Source: CAYRVX01 sp964642165
GTDB taxonomy: Bacteria > Planctomycetota > Phycisphaerae > SM23-33
Assembly (NCBI GenBank): GCA_964642165.1
Contig: CAZXOC010000004.1
Span: forward strand, 1-64,000
Direction of reading: 5' to 3'
Length of the DNA: 64,000 nt
Shown here: positions 16,835 through 25,582 of the stretch, piece by piece
Layout: the number at the start of each line of letters is the position of its first letter
Numbering within the stretch: the stretch's first letter is position 1
Made by a program: the position numbers and the translations under genes
Notes under the pieces: model-generated
Database searches by the model: none
What the model was told of the DNA's origin: nothing
The model's input: the letters and a program-made list of their open reading frames with translations, nothing else

Positions 16835-19144
16835 ATGAGAAGTAACTACGCAAGAGTCACACTTGCCCTTCTCGCCACAGCGATCACGTTTCAGCCGCTT
16901 GGAGCGGCTGAGAAGCAGGGGACCTCTCCACACAGGCAGGTCGTCTGGTCGGCCAAGCCGCTGGTGCTGCAGCCGAATCCTCCGAAACCCAGGAAGTATT
17001 TCCAGCACATGTGGGGGTCGGGCGTGTATCCCCTGGGCAATGGCCGACTGGGATGTGCAGTCTACGGGGCAACCGACAAAGAACGTATCCAGTTCAACGA
17101 AGACACGTTGTGGACAGGTGACGAGGACAATACCGGAGCGTACCAGAACTTCGGGGAAATGTTCATCGCGCTCGACGGCCACACAAACGCATCAACGGGC
17201 GACATCAACTACCGGCGCGAGCTGGATATTGGAAAGGCGCTCCACACCATCAGCTACAAAGTGGCGGGCGTCCGGTACCGGCGCGAGTATTTCGCAAGTC
17301 ATCCGGCCAACGTGCTGGTCTTCCGTTTCACGGCCGACAAGAAAGGCGCCTATACCGGGACGGTCACCCTCAAGGATGCCCACCCGGCAGGCGAAATGGA
17401 GGCCGTCGGCAACACGATCACCTTTTCCGGCGCACTTGGCCCGGGGAAGATGAATTTGAAATACGAGGCCCGGGCCAAGGTCCTGAACGAGGGCGGCTCC
17501 CTCGGCGCGACCGACGGGGCCGTGTCGTTCAAAGATTGCGACAGCCTGGTGATCCTGCTGGATGCCGGAACCGACTACCTCAACCAGCGCAAGAAGGGCT
17601 GGAAGCAGGAGCACCCGCACGAGAAGATCTCGCGGCGACTCGCAGAAGCGTCAAAGAGCTCCTTCGATGACCTGCTGGCGGAACATATCAAGGACTACCA
17701 GGGCCTTTTCAGCCGCGTGACACTGGACGTGGGCACCACCCCTCGCGCAACGCAGAGCCTTCAGACCGCGGACAGGCTAACGGCCTACCGCCAGAACAAG
17801 CCGGATCCGGATCTCGAGGAGCTGCTGTTTCAATACGCGCGATACCTCATGATCAGCAGTTCACGGCCCGGCAACATGCCCGCCAACCTGCAGGGATTGT
17901 GGAACCCCTATAACTGGCCGCCATGGCGTTCCGATTATCATTCGGATGTCAACGTGGAGATGAATTACTGGTTCGTCGACCAGGCAAACCTCTCGGAGTG
18001 CTTTTCGCCCTATTCCGAATGGCTCTACTCGGTCATTCCGGTACGACGCGACGCGACCCGGAAAGAATTCGGGGTGCGGGGCTGGATGACCCGCTCGGAG
18101 AACGGGATCTTCGGCGGAGCAACCTATCATTGGGTCCCGGGCGATTCGGCATGGCTTGCACAAAACATATGGGACCACTATGCCTTTACCGTGGACAAGG
18201 ACTACCTGAAGACCAGGGCATATCCCATAATCAAAGAGCTCTGCGAGTGCTGGGAAGATCATCTCAAGGAAGGGCCCGACGGCAAACTCATCAGCCCTGA
18301 AAGCATATCTCCTGAGCACGGTCCAAAGGCAGAAGGCAACTCATACGAACAGCAACTCGTCTACGATCTCTTTTCCAACTATATCCAAGCTTCGAAAGCA
18401 CTGGGCGTGGACGAACAGTTCAGGAAAAAGGTGGAGTCGATGAGGGCACGTCTGCTCGGCCCGCGAATCGGCAAGTGGGGGCAGTTGCAGGAGTGGGCCG
18501 AGGATCTGGATGACCCGAAGGATAAGCACCGGCACCTCTCGCACTTGATCGCTGTGCATCCCGGTCGACAGATCTCGCCGCTGACCACTCCGAGACTGGC
18601 CGAAGCGGCGAAAGTCTCCATGAACGCACGCGGCGACGGGGCCACGGGCTGGAGCAAGGCCTGGAAGATCGCCATCTGGGCGCGCCTCCACGATGGCGAT
18701 CGCGCCTATAAGGTGTTGGGGGAATTCATCAAGAGAAATGTCTATCCCAACCTGTTCGGCTTTCATCCGCCGTTCCAGATCGACTGCAATTTCGGGTATG
18801 CGGCAGGCGTCAACGAGATGCTGGTCCAATCCCACATGCATGTGGCGAGTGCCCCATCGCCAGGCGGGACACCCGACACGCGTCTGGTTCACCTCCTGCC
18901 CGCACTGCCAAAGGCATGGCCTTCCGGGGCGGTCAAAGGCATGCGGGTACGGGGCGGATATGAGCTGAACATGGAATGGAAGGACGGCAAGCTGGTCAAG
19001 GCCACACTGAGGGGTGTGTCCAATGAGAAGACCCCGGTGACTGTGCGCTACGGGGCGGCAACCACAACTGTCAAGCCGGCCAGAGACGAATCACGGGTGC
19101 TTCACGTGAGTGACTTCAGACCAAAGGAAAGAAGCAAGACATAA
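16835..19144 (+). CDS. Secreted GH95 alpha-L-fucosidase
   Basis: 769 residues with a signal peptide (VTLALLATAITFQPLGAAEK). The N-terminal beta domain begins WGSGVYPLGNGRLGCAVYG, as in GH95. The (alpha/alpha)6 core shows PANLQGLWN near 350, the paired Asn-type segment SDVNVEMNYW near 371, the candidate acid Glu in ISPEHG near 493, and FQIDCNFGYAAGVNEML near 646 carrying the activating Asp. It should release alpha-1,2-linked fucose (or a related galactosyl residue) from glycans outside the cell membrane. The start follows GTAAGGAG with 8-9 nt spacing. Codon use is visibly more A/T-rich than in flanking genes, fitting acquisition with the island between the two inverted repeats. Confidence 0.9.
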   Translation: MRSNYARVTLALLATAITFQPLGAAEKQGTSPHRQVVWSAKPLVLQPNPPKPRKYFQHMWGSGVYPLGNGRLGCAVYGATDKERIQFNEDTLWTGDEDNTGAYQNFGEMFIALDGHTNASTGDINYRRELDIGKALHTISYKVAGVRYRREYFASHPANVLVFRFTADKKGAYTGTVTLKDAHPAGEMEAVGNTITFSGALGPGKMNLKYEARAKVLNEGGSLGATDGAVSFKDCDSLVILLDAGTDYLNQRKKGWKQEHPHEKISRRLAEASKSSFDDLLAEHIKDYQGLFSRVTLDVGTTPRATQSLQTADRLTAYRQNKPDPDLEELLFQYARYLMISSSRPGNMPANLQGLWNPYNWPPWRSDYHSDVNVEMNYWFVDQANLSECFSPYSEWLYSVIPVRRDATRKEFGVRGWMTRSENGIFGGATYHWVPGDSAWLAQNIWDHYAFTVDKDYLKTRAYPIIKELCECWEDHLKEGPDGKLISPESISPEHGPKAEGNSYEQQLVYDLFSNYIQASKALGVDEQFRKKVESMRARLLGPRIGKWGQLQEWAEDLDDPKDKHRHLSHLIAVHPGRQISPLTTPRLAEAAKVSMNARGDGATGWSKAWKIAIWARLHDGDRAYKVLGEFIKRNVYPNLFGFHPPFQIDCNFGYAAGVNEMLVQSHMHVASAPSPGGTPDTRLVHLLPALPKAWPSGAVKGMRVRGGYELNMEWKDGKLVKATLRGVSNEKTPVTVRYGAATTTVKPARDESRVLHVSDFRPKERSKT

Positions 19145-19149
19145 ACAGA

Positions 19150-19556
19150 AATCGGATCTCATTGTAGTGGCCCGGCGGATTGCCCCTGGGGTTTCTCGGG
19201 CCTTCTCGTTGTTGCGCTGGTCCAGCGACTTGCGGCTCTCGGCAGTCCAGGGCGTCCACCCGGCCGGGCCGTCCAGGTCCCGCCTGGGCTTGTACCACGA
19301 CGCATCCAGCCGGCAGTACCGCAGGTGCGGCATGTCGGGGGCGTTCAGCTCGGTGTCCTTGGTCTCGTGGTTGCCCCAGACCATGTTGGACTGCCCCGCG
19401 CAGGGCCAGACCTCGCCTTCCGTATCTCCCTCGTCACCATCGCGCGATAGCGCAGCTATGACGAACAACCTCGGAACGAAGAACGGGAACGCCGCAGAGT
19501 GCAACTCTCCAAGCAAGTTGAACCAGAATGACGCCAATTCGGTAAACACGCTTCAT
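19150..19556 (-). pseudogene. Frameshifted N-terminal fragment of a sialate O-acetylesterase
   Basis: An ATG at 19556 with AAGGAG nine bases upstream starts a signal-like peptide (MKRVYRIGVILVQLAWRVAL). After about 35 codons the SASA homology moves to another frame, where EGEVWPCAGQSNMVWGN carries the nucleophile block, followed by PDMPHLRYCRLDASW and GWTPWTAES. The match then stops next to the GH95 stop codon at 19144. At least one frameshift and loss of the remaining protein make this a broken gene. The 586-nt gap between GH95 and the fusion gene contains nothing else I can support; 19557-19730 appears empty. Confidence 0.7.
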
Positions 19557-19730
19557 GACGCAGTTCTCCTTGAATTCCGTGGTAGTCCACATAGACGGTT
19601 CCGGCATGTGCGGTTCCCGATCATACAGAGGCAGCAGCACCATTGTGGCCGAACCGATCCGGTAGAGCAGCTCCGGAGCCGACGTGATGCCGTCAGGAGG
19701 ACTGCTCGCGACAACAGAGACCGATTATCT

Positions 19731-22223
19731 CTATTCAGCGACCTTTCGTTCCTTAAGAGGATACCACCTGTCAATCCTGGATCGCAAAGACCTATACACC
19801 TTGGGCAGCTTGCCGTATAGATTCTCGTGCTCGAACGGATCGCCGACAAGGTCGTACAGTTCGGGCCCCGTATCTTTGCTCGCGCGTTCGCGCGTGCTGC
19901 CAGCATAGGTTCCCTCCCCATCATAGCTCAGGATCAATTTGTGCCGCTTGTGGATCACCCAGCGCTTGAGCAGTACGGCTTCGGGATTCCCCATGCTGGC
20001 GACGTCACGGGCATAGGCCTCGCCGAAGATGGCCCTGTCGGCAATCTTCGTCTTGCCCTCCATCACGGGCAGGAGATTCATCCCCGGAAGCGCTTTCTCT
20101 GGTGGCGCGGCGCCTGCCGCAGCGAGGATGGTGGGGACGACGTCCACACTGCTGACCGGACATTCGCTCACGGCCGGCTTGAGTCTTGCGGGCCACGAAC
20201 AGATGATCGGCGAACGCACGCCCGCGTCGTACGGCGATCCCTTGCTGCGCGGCGCGTAGTCTCCACGCCTTCGGATCGATACCCATCCGTTCGCGCTCTG
20301 ATACACAATCAGGGTATCGTCACGGAGTCCCTTCTTTTCCAGATGAGCGATCAGCTCGCCACAGTGTTCGTCGAACCACTCGATCAATGCGTAGTATCGT
20401 GGGATGTCACCGCGACCATGGCCGACAATGAACTTCTGGTTTTCCACAATCCTCTCAGGCGCGACCTTCATGCCGGTGGGCAGCCGCCCGTTGTGGTTAA
20501 AGGCGGGCAGCGCCGGTGCATACCAGAGCAAGAACGGTTTCTTCTCCTTCGCCGCCATATCGATGAAATCGGTGCAGGCCTTCACGGCGCCCGTGCCGAT
20601 CCCGGGCTTGTCATAGCTGAGATCGCCTCTCTCGGCGGTTCCGTGCGTGAATCCGGCGTCGGCATACCGGCCCTCGAACCATCGGCCGCTCTGATAGCTG
20701 ACGTACCCCTGCGCCTTCAAGAGTCGTGGCAGCGTTTCAAAGCCGGCTATGGTCGAGACCGGCCGGGGAGCCTTCTTGAAGGCCCCTTCGTAGCTCACAA
20801 GGTCGTCCACCGTGATGCCATGCTCGTGGGCGTAGCGGCCCGTTGCCAGGGTCATCAATGAGGACCGGCTCCACGCCGTCGGGACATATCCCCTTTTGAA
20901 GAGCACGCCGCTTGCGGCCAGCTTCGACAGATGCGGCGTGTTGACGTGGATATTGCCCATGAACGAGTAATCCGTCCACGCCAAGTCGTCCGCGGTGATC
21001 ACAACGATGTTGGGCTTCGTCGAGTCCGCGTTGGCCACGGGCTGTTTCTTCGGCTCCGGGAGCTTGATCCACTCACCCTTTTCGCTCCTGACCGTATCCA
21101 GTCCTACGCCGTGATAGGCGCGAGCAAGCGTTGCGATGTTCCGGTCATCCCCCTTCAGACCATGCACGGGTCGCGCCAGCAGTGCTGCCAGGCGCCTGCT
21201 GTCCTTTCCACGAGGATCGCTGAATCCGTACAGGCCAACACCCGCCTTCAGTGCCTGGGGCACGACTTTGGTTGCGTCCACGCCGGTCCAGGCCGCCATG
21301 CAGGTGATCAGCCGGGTATGTGTGCCGACCATGCCCTTGACCTTGTCGATGCGCCCCATGTCACCGATTTCGTTCATCAGCCAGTCGGCCCCCCGGTACA
21401 TGTTTGAGTCGACGACATGGGGGTGGTCCATGTGGTTGCTGGTGATCCAGACAATGCACTTCGGGTCGGCCTCCTTGGCTGCCTTCCGGATGCTTTTCCA
21501 GCAACGGTCAATGGCCTTGCGGCTGTAAGCGAGTTCCTGCCTCACGGTAAGCGCATCGTCCCCGGGATACGGCTCGCCCATCAGTTGCTTGTACAGCTTC
21601 TTCTCGCACTCGATCCACTTGCCGTTGGTCGGCTTACGCGTCGGCTGCCACACCCAGTCGATCATGAATCCGTCGATGCCCGTCTTGCGTACTGCGTCGC
21701 CGATCGATTTCGACAGGAAGTCGAGATACTCGTCCGTGTAGACAACATGATAACCGCCGCTTATCTTCCCGTCTTTGTCGGCTGTGTAGTTCAAGTCCGG
21801 TCGCAGTGCAGCCCACCTTGGATTGCTGCCAATGGTGAAGTAGCCCATCACGAGCATGCCTTCGGCGTGCCCGAGCTTCACCATCTCCGGCAGGAAGTCA
21901 TGCTTCAGGCCCGGCTGGGCCGGCACGAAACCGTTCTTGTACCAGGCATAGCCGTTGGTCGAGACGCAGAACGTCTGGATGACATTGACGCCCAGCATTC
22001 TGTACCAGGCCAGATGGGTCGCCGGATCGGTCTTGGCAAACACCCCAAGTCTCGCCAGCCTTGGCCGGCCATATGGCTTCTCCCAGTTGAAATCGATGCA
22101 GTAGGCCTTGATGTCCTTGATCGAGCCGGCGTTGACCGGCTTACGTGCCTTCGCCGGCGTGTCCGCCCAGGCGGTGCCGACCACGATCAACACCAGCCAT
22201 AGCACCAGTGCTTTCGTTGTCAT
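19731..22223 (-). CDS. Fusion of a glycosidase-like barrel with a catalytically degenerate sulfatase-fold domain
   Basis: 830 residues with a signal peptide (MTTKALVLWLVLIVVGTAWA). Residues about 33-385 look like a TIM-barrel glycosidase (MLGVNVIQTF, TGIDGFMIDWVWQP with a possible catalytic Asp), possibly related to GH29-type enzymes. Residues about 403-820 have the sulfatase fold (KPNIVVITADD, NTPHLSKLAASGVLFKRGY, ELYDLVGDPFEHENL). The formylglycine motif CxPSR is TAWSR at 449-453, so the Cys is Thr; GKWH is SGRWF; DNG is ANG at 644-646. The ADD metal pair at the front remains. A working sulfatase is therefore unlikely and a binding role is plausible. The ATG at 22223 has AGGA upstream. A/T-richer than flanking chromosome. 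Confidence 0.8.
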   Translation of the reverse strand: MTTKALVLWLVLIVVGTAWADTPAKARKPVNAGSIKDIKAYCIDFNWEKPYGRPRLARLGVFAKTDPATHLAWYRMLGVNVIQTFCVSTNGYAWYKNGFVPAQPGLKHDFLPEMVKLGHAEGMLVMGYFTIGSNPRWAALRPDLNYTADKDGKISGGYHVVYTDEYLDFLSKSIGDAVRKTGIDGFMIDWVWQPTRKPTNGKWIECEKKLYKQLMGEPYPGDDALTVRQELAYSRKAIDRCWKSIRKAAKEADPKCIVWITSNHMDHPHVVDSNMYRGADWLMNEIGDMGRIDKVKGMVGTHTRLITCMAAWTGVDATKVVPQALKAGVGLYGFSDPRGKDSRRLAALLARPVHGLKGDDRNIATLARAYHGVGLDTVRSEKGEWIKLPEPKKQPVANADSTKPNIVVITADDLAWTDYSFMGNIHVNTPHLSKLAASGVLFKRGYVPTAWSRSSLMTLATGRYAHEHGITVDDLVSYEGAFKKAPRPVSTIAGFETLPRLLKAQGYVSYQSGRWFEGRYADAGFTHGTAERGDLSYDKPGIGTGAVKACTDFIDMAAKEKKPFLLWYAPALPAFNHNGRLPTGMKVAPERIVENQKFIVGHGRGDIPRYYALIEWFDEHCGELIAHLEKKGLRDDTLIVYQSANGWVSIRRRGDYAPRSKGSPYDAGVRSPIICSWPARLKPAVSECPVSSVDVVPTILAAAGAAPPEKALPGMNLLPVMEGKTKIADRAIFGEAYARDVASMGNPEAVLLKRWVIHKRHKLILSYDGEGTYAGSTRERASKDTGPELYDLVGDPFEHENLYGKLPKVYRSLRSRIDRWYPLKERKVAE

Positions 22224-22284
22224 GATGGTGTCCTGCCGCTTGTGACGTCCTTCGCTGTTTCGATGGTTCATCATGTTCTTCCGC

Positions 22285-22553
22285 TTCTGTAGTAAAGGGT
22301 GAAGCCGGCAAGCCGGCGGAATTGTAGAGGTAGACCCCGAGCGGGCGATTGGCATAGGCATAGCGAACCGCCACCGGATTGGTCACCCTCTTGTCGGATA
22401 CGATCAGGCCCGCACCGTCAATTCTCCCGTCGGCCCAGTGCCACGTGCCGTCTTTGTCCTGAATCGACAGCCACGGTATCTTCTTCCCGGCGACAGGCAC
22501 GGGTGGCGTGTAGTTGGCCTTTGTGGCAGCCATGAGCTCCTGGGCATACTCAA
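22285..22553 (-). pseudogene. C-terminal fragment of a sialate O-acetylesterase
   Basis: About 90 codons match the SASA C-terminus: an Ala-rich start (AQELMAATKANY), then GTWHWADGRIDG, VTNPVAVRYAYANRP and the typical ending YNSAGLPASPFTTE. No start codon, nucleophile block or front half is present. The homology begins exactly where the hairpin repeat at 22554 ends, so the gene was probably cut there. The original stop is lost; the frame runs on into the neighbouring gene start. Confidence 0.7.
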
Positions 22554-22667
22554 CCGGAATTTCCTGGATAGCCTCCGGCCGATCCCGGCGCGCCGGGACC
22601 GTCGGCCTTTCGGACGATTCTACCGTTGATCCGAGCATCCGCAAACGCCGTTCCTGCTGGATGACGG
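22554..22667 (-). repeat. Hairpin-containing repeat, right copy (inverted relative to the copy at 16.7 kb)
   Basis: About 114 bp; its reverse complement aligns with 16715-16818. The outer end is CCGGAATTTCCTGGATAG. The central hairpin has different bases from the left copy (TCCCGGC/GCCGGGA inside GGCCGA/TCGGCC) but keeps the fold, and the enclosing GGTAG/CTATC pair is kept through a G-U pair. The repeat lies exactly between the truncated SASA C-terminus and the truncated IS3-type ORF. Confidence 0.6.
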
Positions 22668-22972
22668 TGGTGGTCCTCCATCAACTCGGCGATGACCTCG
22701 TCCTTGCGGGCGATCTTGGCCTGGAGCTTTTCGACGCGTTCTGCCAGGTGGCGCGTCTTGGCGTCGGCGGCGGAGCGTCGCTTCTCGAAGGCCGCCGCGC
22801 CGTTCTCGAAGAACTCCTTCTGCCATCGGTAGAAGGCTGTGGGGTTGAGGCCGTGCCTGTCGCAGACCTTCGAGACGGGAACCTTCTCGATCAGATGCTC
22901 CCGCACGATCGCCACCTTCTGCTGGCCCGTGAACCGCCGTCGCGGGCCTTTGAGCTGTTCGTCCATGGACAT
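22668..22972 (-). pseudogene. Truncated IS3-type transposase orfA (helix-turn-helix subunit)
   Basis: From the ATG at 22972 the product begins with a Tnp_1-type helix-turn-helix (RRFTGQQKVAIVREHLIE, VSKVCDRHGLNPTAFYRWQKEF) followed by the usual leucine-zipper-like segment (LAERVEKLQAKIARKDEVIAEL). After VIAELMED the homology stops at the boundary of the hairpin repeat, and the frame continues into unrelated sequence to 22550. The DDE-type orfB that should follow is missing, so the element cannot transpose by itself. Confidence 0.75.
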
Positions 22973-23036
22973 CTCCTTACCGATTGGCTCTTCTATCTAA
23001 CCGAACCGGTCGCGATGTCCAATTCCGACTGGAGCT

Positions 23037-23294
23037 TTACAAGGCGGCCTGCTTGGTACGAGCGCGTCCGCCGACCACGTAGCGCATCGAGGGATCGACT
23101 TTCAGCCGCTCCGCATCGTTGGTGTCCTCGTAGCCGGCCAAGCGACTGAAGACCGACTGCCGCAGCAGCCCGCCGTCCGAGGAGACTTTCGAGCCGTGGA
23201 ATTCGAGCTTGATCGAGCCCTCGAAACCCTCCCGGAGAGCGTCCTTGCCGGCTTCACCCATTGCATCTTCGCCTTCTGCCGTCCGTGGCGTCAA
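23037..23294 (-). pseudogene. IS1380-type transposase remnant with internal deletion
   Basis: 85 codons from about 23294. IKLEFHGSKVSSDGGLL matches the IS1380 transposase start, then jumps straight to LLRQSVFSRLAGYEDTNDAERL, which normally lies about 50-60 residues further in. The join is at a repeated GLL, consistent with a deletion between short repeats. After VDPSMRYVVGGRA the protein ends early; the catalytic core is missing. Confidence 0.75.
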
Positions 23295-23350
23295 GAAAGC
23301 CCTGTGTTCATGCGGTCAAACGACGCTGTATTGTACGTGAACTGTGACTC

Positions 23351-23368
23351 CTATCCGGGAAATCCGGG
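23351..23368 (+). repeat. IS-end-like site CTATCCGGGAAATCCGGG
   Basis: The reverse complement, CCCGGATTTCCCGGATAG, matches the outer end of the repeat at 16.8 kb at 16 of 18 positions and that at 22.55 kb at 15 of 18. It lies 56 nt upstream of the IS1380-type remnant, where a terminal inverted repeat would be expected. Confidence 0.55.
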
Positions 23369-24189
23369 TACGAAGGCCTTCCCGACACGTTCGGGTCGTG
23401 ATCTCCATGCAGGCGTTGCCTGCCGCCTGGCGGATGATCCGGACCTCGGTGATCTCACCTAGCGGGCTCGACCGGAAGCTCGGCCAGATTCCGCCGCCGA
23501 CAGCCGCGACGCGCCGGGCCGGAACGGGACCTGACGGACGCGCTACGCTCCGAGGTGCACGGATCTCCCGCTGCGAGCGATCGGACCGGCCATTACACAC
23601 CGCCGGGTGGCCCTTCGTTCGGCGCCGAGCCCGCCCGATGGGGGTCGGTTCCCCATGGCCCCGTACGGGGAACGCCCGCAGATTGCGGTCGTGATGACCG
23701 TAGCGAGGGCGCCGGAATGCCCCGGCGAGCGACGTGCGAAGCTCGCCGGGCGGCTCAACGCGCCGGGAAGACGTAACCGACTATGAGATAATAGCTAACA
23801 GCAGAATCCCCCGCGGCGCGGTGGGCGCTGGACACGCGCGGGGCCAAGCCCGAACGCAGGCAGCCAAACCGTGTCATTGATTGTCCGACGCCCCGCAAGC
23901 GTCTTGAAAGCGGTACGGTATTAAAGCACTATTATACAACAGGTTATAAGAAAAGCCCGTTTGTGTCAACATGGATTAAAGTTGACACAATCACGACACG
24001 TTGGCGGCGTTGCAGCGGGGCCGCTTCGAGCAGGCCGCCCGAGACCAGCAGAACCACAGGCCACGAGGCCGATCGCTGACGGGCATGCATCTGCATCGGG
24101 GATCTCCCGGGGAGAACCGTCGCCCGGCTCGGCTCATCGTGTTGGTCGGCTGATCCCCGTGCAAGCCGCTGAGGGGCGCTGTCGTGCCG
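23369..24189. other. Gene-poor, partly A/T-rich interval to the right of the IS remnants
   Basis: About 820 bp in which I find no supported gene. 23400-23780 is GC-rich with strong hairpin potential, for example GTTCCCC at 23648 pairing with GGGGAAC at 23667. 23780-23990 becomes clearly A/T-richer and holds a perfect inverted repeat (separate entry). The short open frames here show no homology I recognise. It probably represents old insertion debris beside lysA. Confidence 0.5.
23961..23990. repeat. Perfect 10-bp inverted repeat TTGTGTCAAC ... GTTGACACAA
   Basis: Arms at 23961-23970 and 23981-23990 are separated by a 10-nt A/T-rich spacer. It could be a protein-binding operator or a trimmed end of a mobile element. 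No gene starts nearby on either strand; the closest, lysA, ends at 24190. Confidence 0.5.
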
Positions 24190-25476
24190 TCAGTCGTCCC
24201 GCTCGGTGGCGAAGAGGTCTTCGTAGGTCTCGCGCGGGCGGACGAGGCGCCACTGGTCGCCCTGGACGAGCACCTCGGGCGCGCGGGGGCGGCCGTTGTA
24301 CTGGCTGGACATCACGAAGCCGTACGCCCCGGCGCTGAAGACGGCCAGCAGGTCGCCTCGCCGCATCACGGGCAGCACGCGGTCCTTGGCGAGGAAGTCG
24401 CTGGACTCGCAGACGCCGCCGACGACGTCGACCTTCTGCCCGCCCTCGGCGACGTGGTCGATCCGCCGCGGGGGCGGCGCGGCCCCGTCGGGCAGCTTCG
24501 CCGGCCAGACGAAGTGCTCCGAGCCGTACATCGCCGGGCGAAGCAGGTCGGTCATCGCCGCGTCCACGATGAGGAAGCTCTTCGCCCCGCCCTGCTTGAC
24601 GTAGAGCACGCTGGCCAGCAGCAGGCCGGCGTTGCAGGCAATCTGGCGCCCGGGCTCCAGGATGATCTCCAGCCCCCTGCCCGCAAGCAGCGGGACGATC
24701 TGGCGGGCGTAGTCCGTCGCCAGGGGCGAGGCCCCCTCCTCGTAGTCGGCCGCGAAGCCCCCGCCGAGGTCCAGCGTGCGGACTTCGAAGCCCTCGCCGC
24801 GGAGGCGCTCGATCAGCTCCAGCATCTTCCGGATGGCGCGGACGTAGGGCTCGGCGGAGTAGATGGGCGAGCCGATATGGATGTGGATCGCGTCCAGCCG
24901 GGCGTGCTCGCCCCTGCCATGCGCGCGGAAGAACGCCGCCGCGCGCTCGACGTCGACGCCGAACTTGGACTCCCTCCGGCCGGTGGCGGTCTTCTCGTGG
25001 GTCCGGGGGTCGTAGACGTCGGGGTTGACGCGCAGGGCGCATCGCACCTGCCTGCCGGCGGCGGCCGCGAGGCGCGAGATGTTGTCGAACTCCGCCTCGG
25101 ACTCGACGTTCAACAGCGCGACGCCGGCCTGGATGGCCTCGCGGATCTCGCGGTCGGTCTTGCCCACGCCGGCGTAGACGGTCTTGGCCGGGTCGGCCCC
25201 GGCGGCCAGCGCGCGGGCCAGCTCGCCGCCGGAGACGACGTCGAAGCCGCTGCCCGCCTCGGCGAGGAGCTTCAGCACCGACAGGTTCGCCAGCGACTTG
25301 ACGGAGAAGCAGAGGGTCGGCTCGAGCTCGGCGAACGCCTCGGCGATGGCGCGGTAGTGGCGCAGCAGCGTCGCGGCGGAGTAGACGTACACCGGCGTGC
25401 CGACCGCGTCGGCGATGTCCGCCACCGGCACGTCCTCGCACCACAGCGAGCCGTCTTTGTAGGCGAAGAAGTCCAT
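24190..25476 (-). CDS. lysA: Diaminopimelate decarboxylase
   Basis: 428 residues. This PLP enzyme makes L-lysine from meso-diaminopimelate, the last step of lysine synthesis. The PLP lysine is K60 in CFSVKSLAN; HIHIGSPI and the GGGF glycine loop (TLDLGGGFAADY) hold the phosphate, and CESSDFLA supplies the active-site Cys from the partner subunit. EPGRQIACNAG is also typical. The ATG at 25476 has GAGG at good spacing; an ATG at 25482 lies directly on that site. The aspartate kinase and homoserine dehydrogenase of the same pathway lie 16-21 kb away. Confidence 0.95.
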   Translation of the reverse strand: MDFFAYKDGSLWCEDVPVADIADAVGTPVYVYSAATLLRHYRAIAEAFAELEPTLCFSVKSLANLSVLKLLAEAGSGFDVVSGGELARALAAGADPAKTVYAGVGKTDREIREAIQAGVALLNVESEAEFDNISRLAAAAGRQVRCALRVNPDVYDPRTHEKTATGRRESKFGVDVERAAAFFRAHGRGEHARLDAIHIHIGSPIYSAEPYVRAIRKMLELIERLRGEGFEVRTLDLGGGFAADYEEGASPLATDYARQIVPLLAGRGLEIILEPGRQIACNAGLLLASVLYVKQGGAKSFLIVDAAMTDLLRPAMYGSEHFVWPAKLPDGAAPPPRRIDHVAEGGQKVDVVGGVCESSDFLAKDRVLPVMRRGDLLAVFSAGAYGFVMSSQYNGRPRAPEVLVQGDQWRLVRPRETYEDLFATERDD

Positions 25477-25582
25477 GGCCATCCTCGCAGCTCCCGTCGC
25501 GCTGGGGCTCCGAACCATGCAGGGTACCGGCTCGGGTCGGGCGACACAATGCGAACCGGCGCGCGCCTCCCCGCGACGGGGA

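Larger units (their letters stand above)
22554..23368 (-). mobile_element. Decayed insertion-sequence region bounded by similar inverted ends
   Basis: The left end CCGGAATTTCCTGGATAG and the reverse complement of the right end at 23351-23368 (CCCGGATTTCCCGGATAG) match at 15 of 18 positions and point inward. Inside lie an IS3-type orfA remnant and, 56 nt from the right end, the start of an IS1380-type transposase remnant reading leftward. The simplest reading is a decayed IS1380-type element interrupted by, or recombined with, an IS3-type element. Assignment of these ends to the IS1380 family is inference. Confidence 0.5.

Noticed and set aside
23400..23780. Group II intron or retroelement remnant
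   Set aside because: Strong GC hairpins are present, but I could not find a domain V-like element or reverse-transcriptase motifs.
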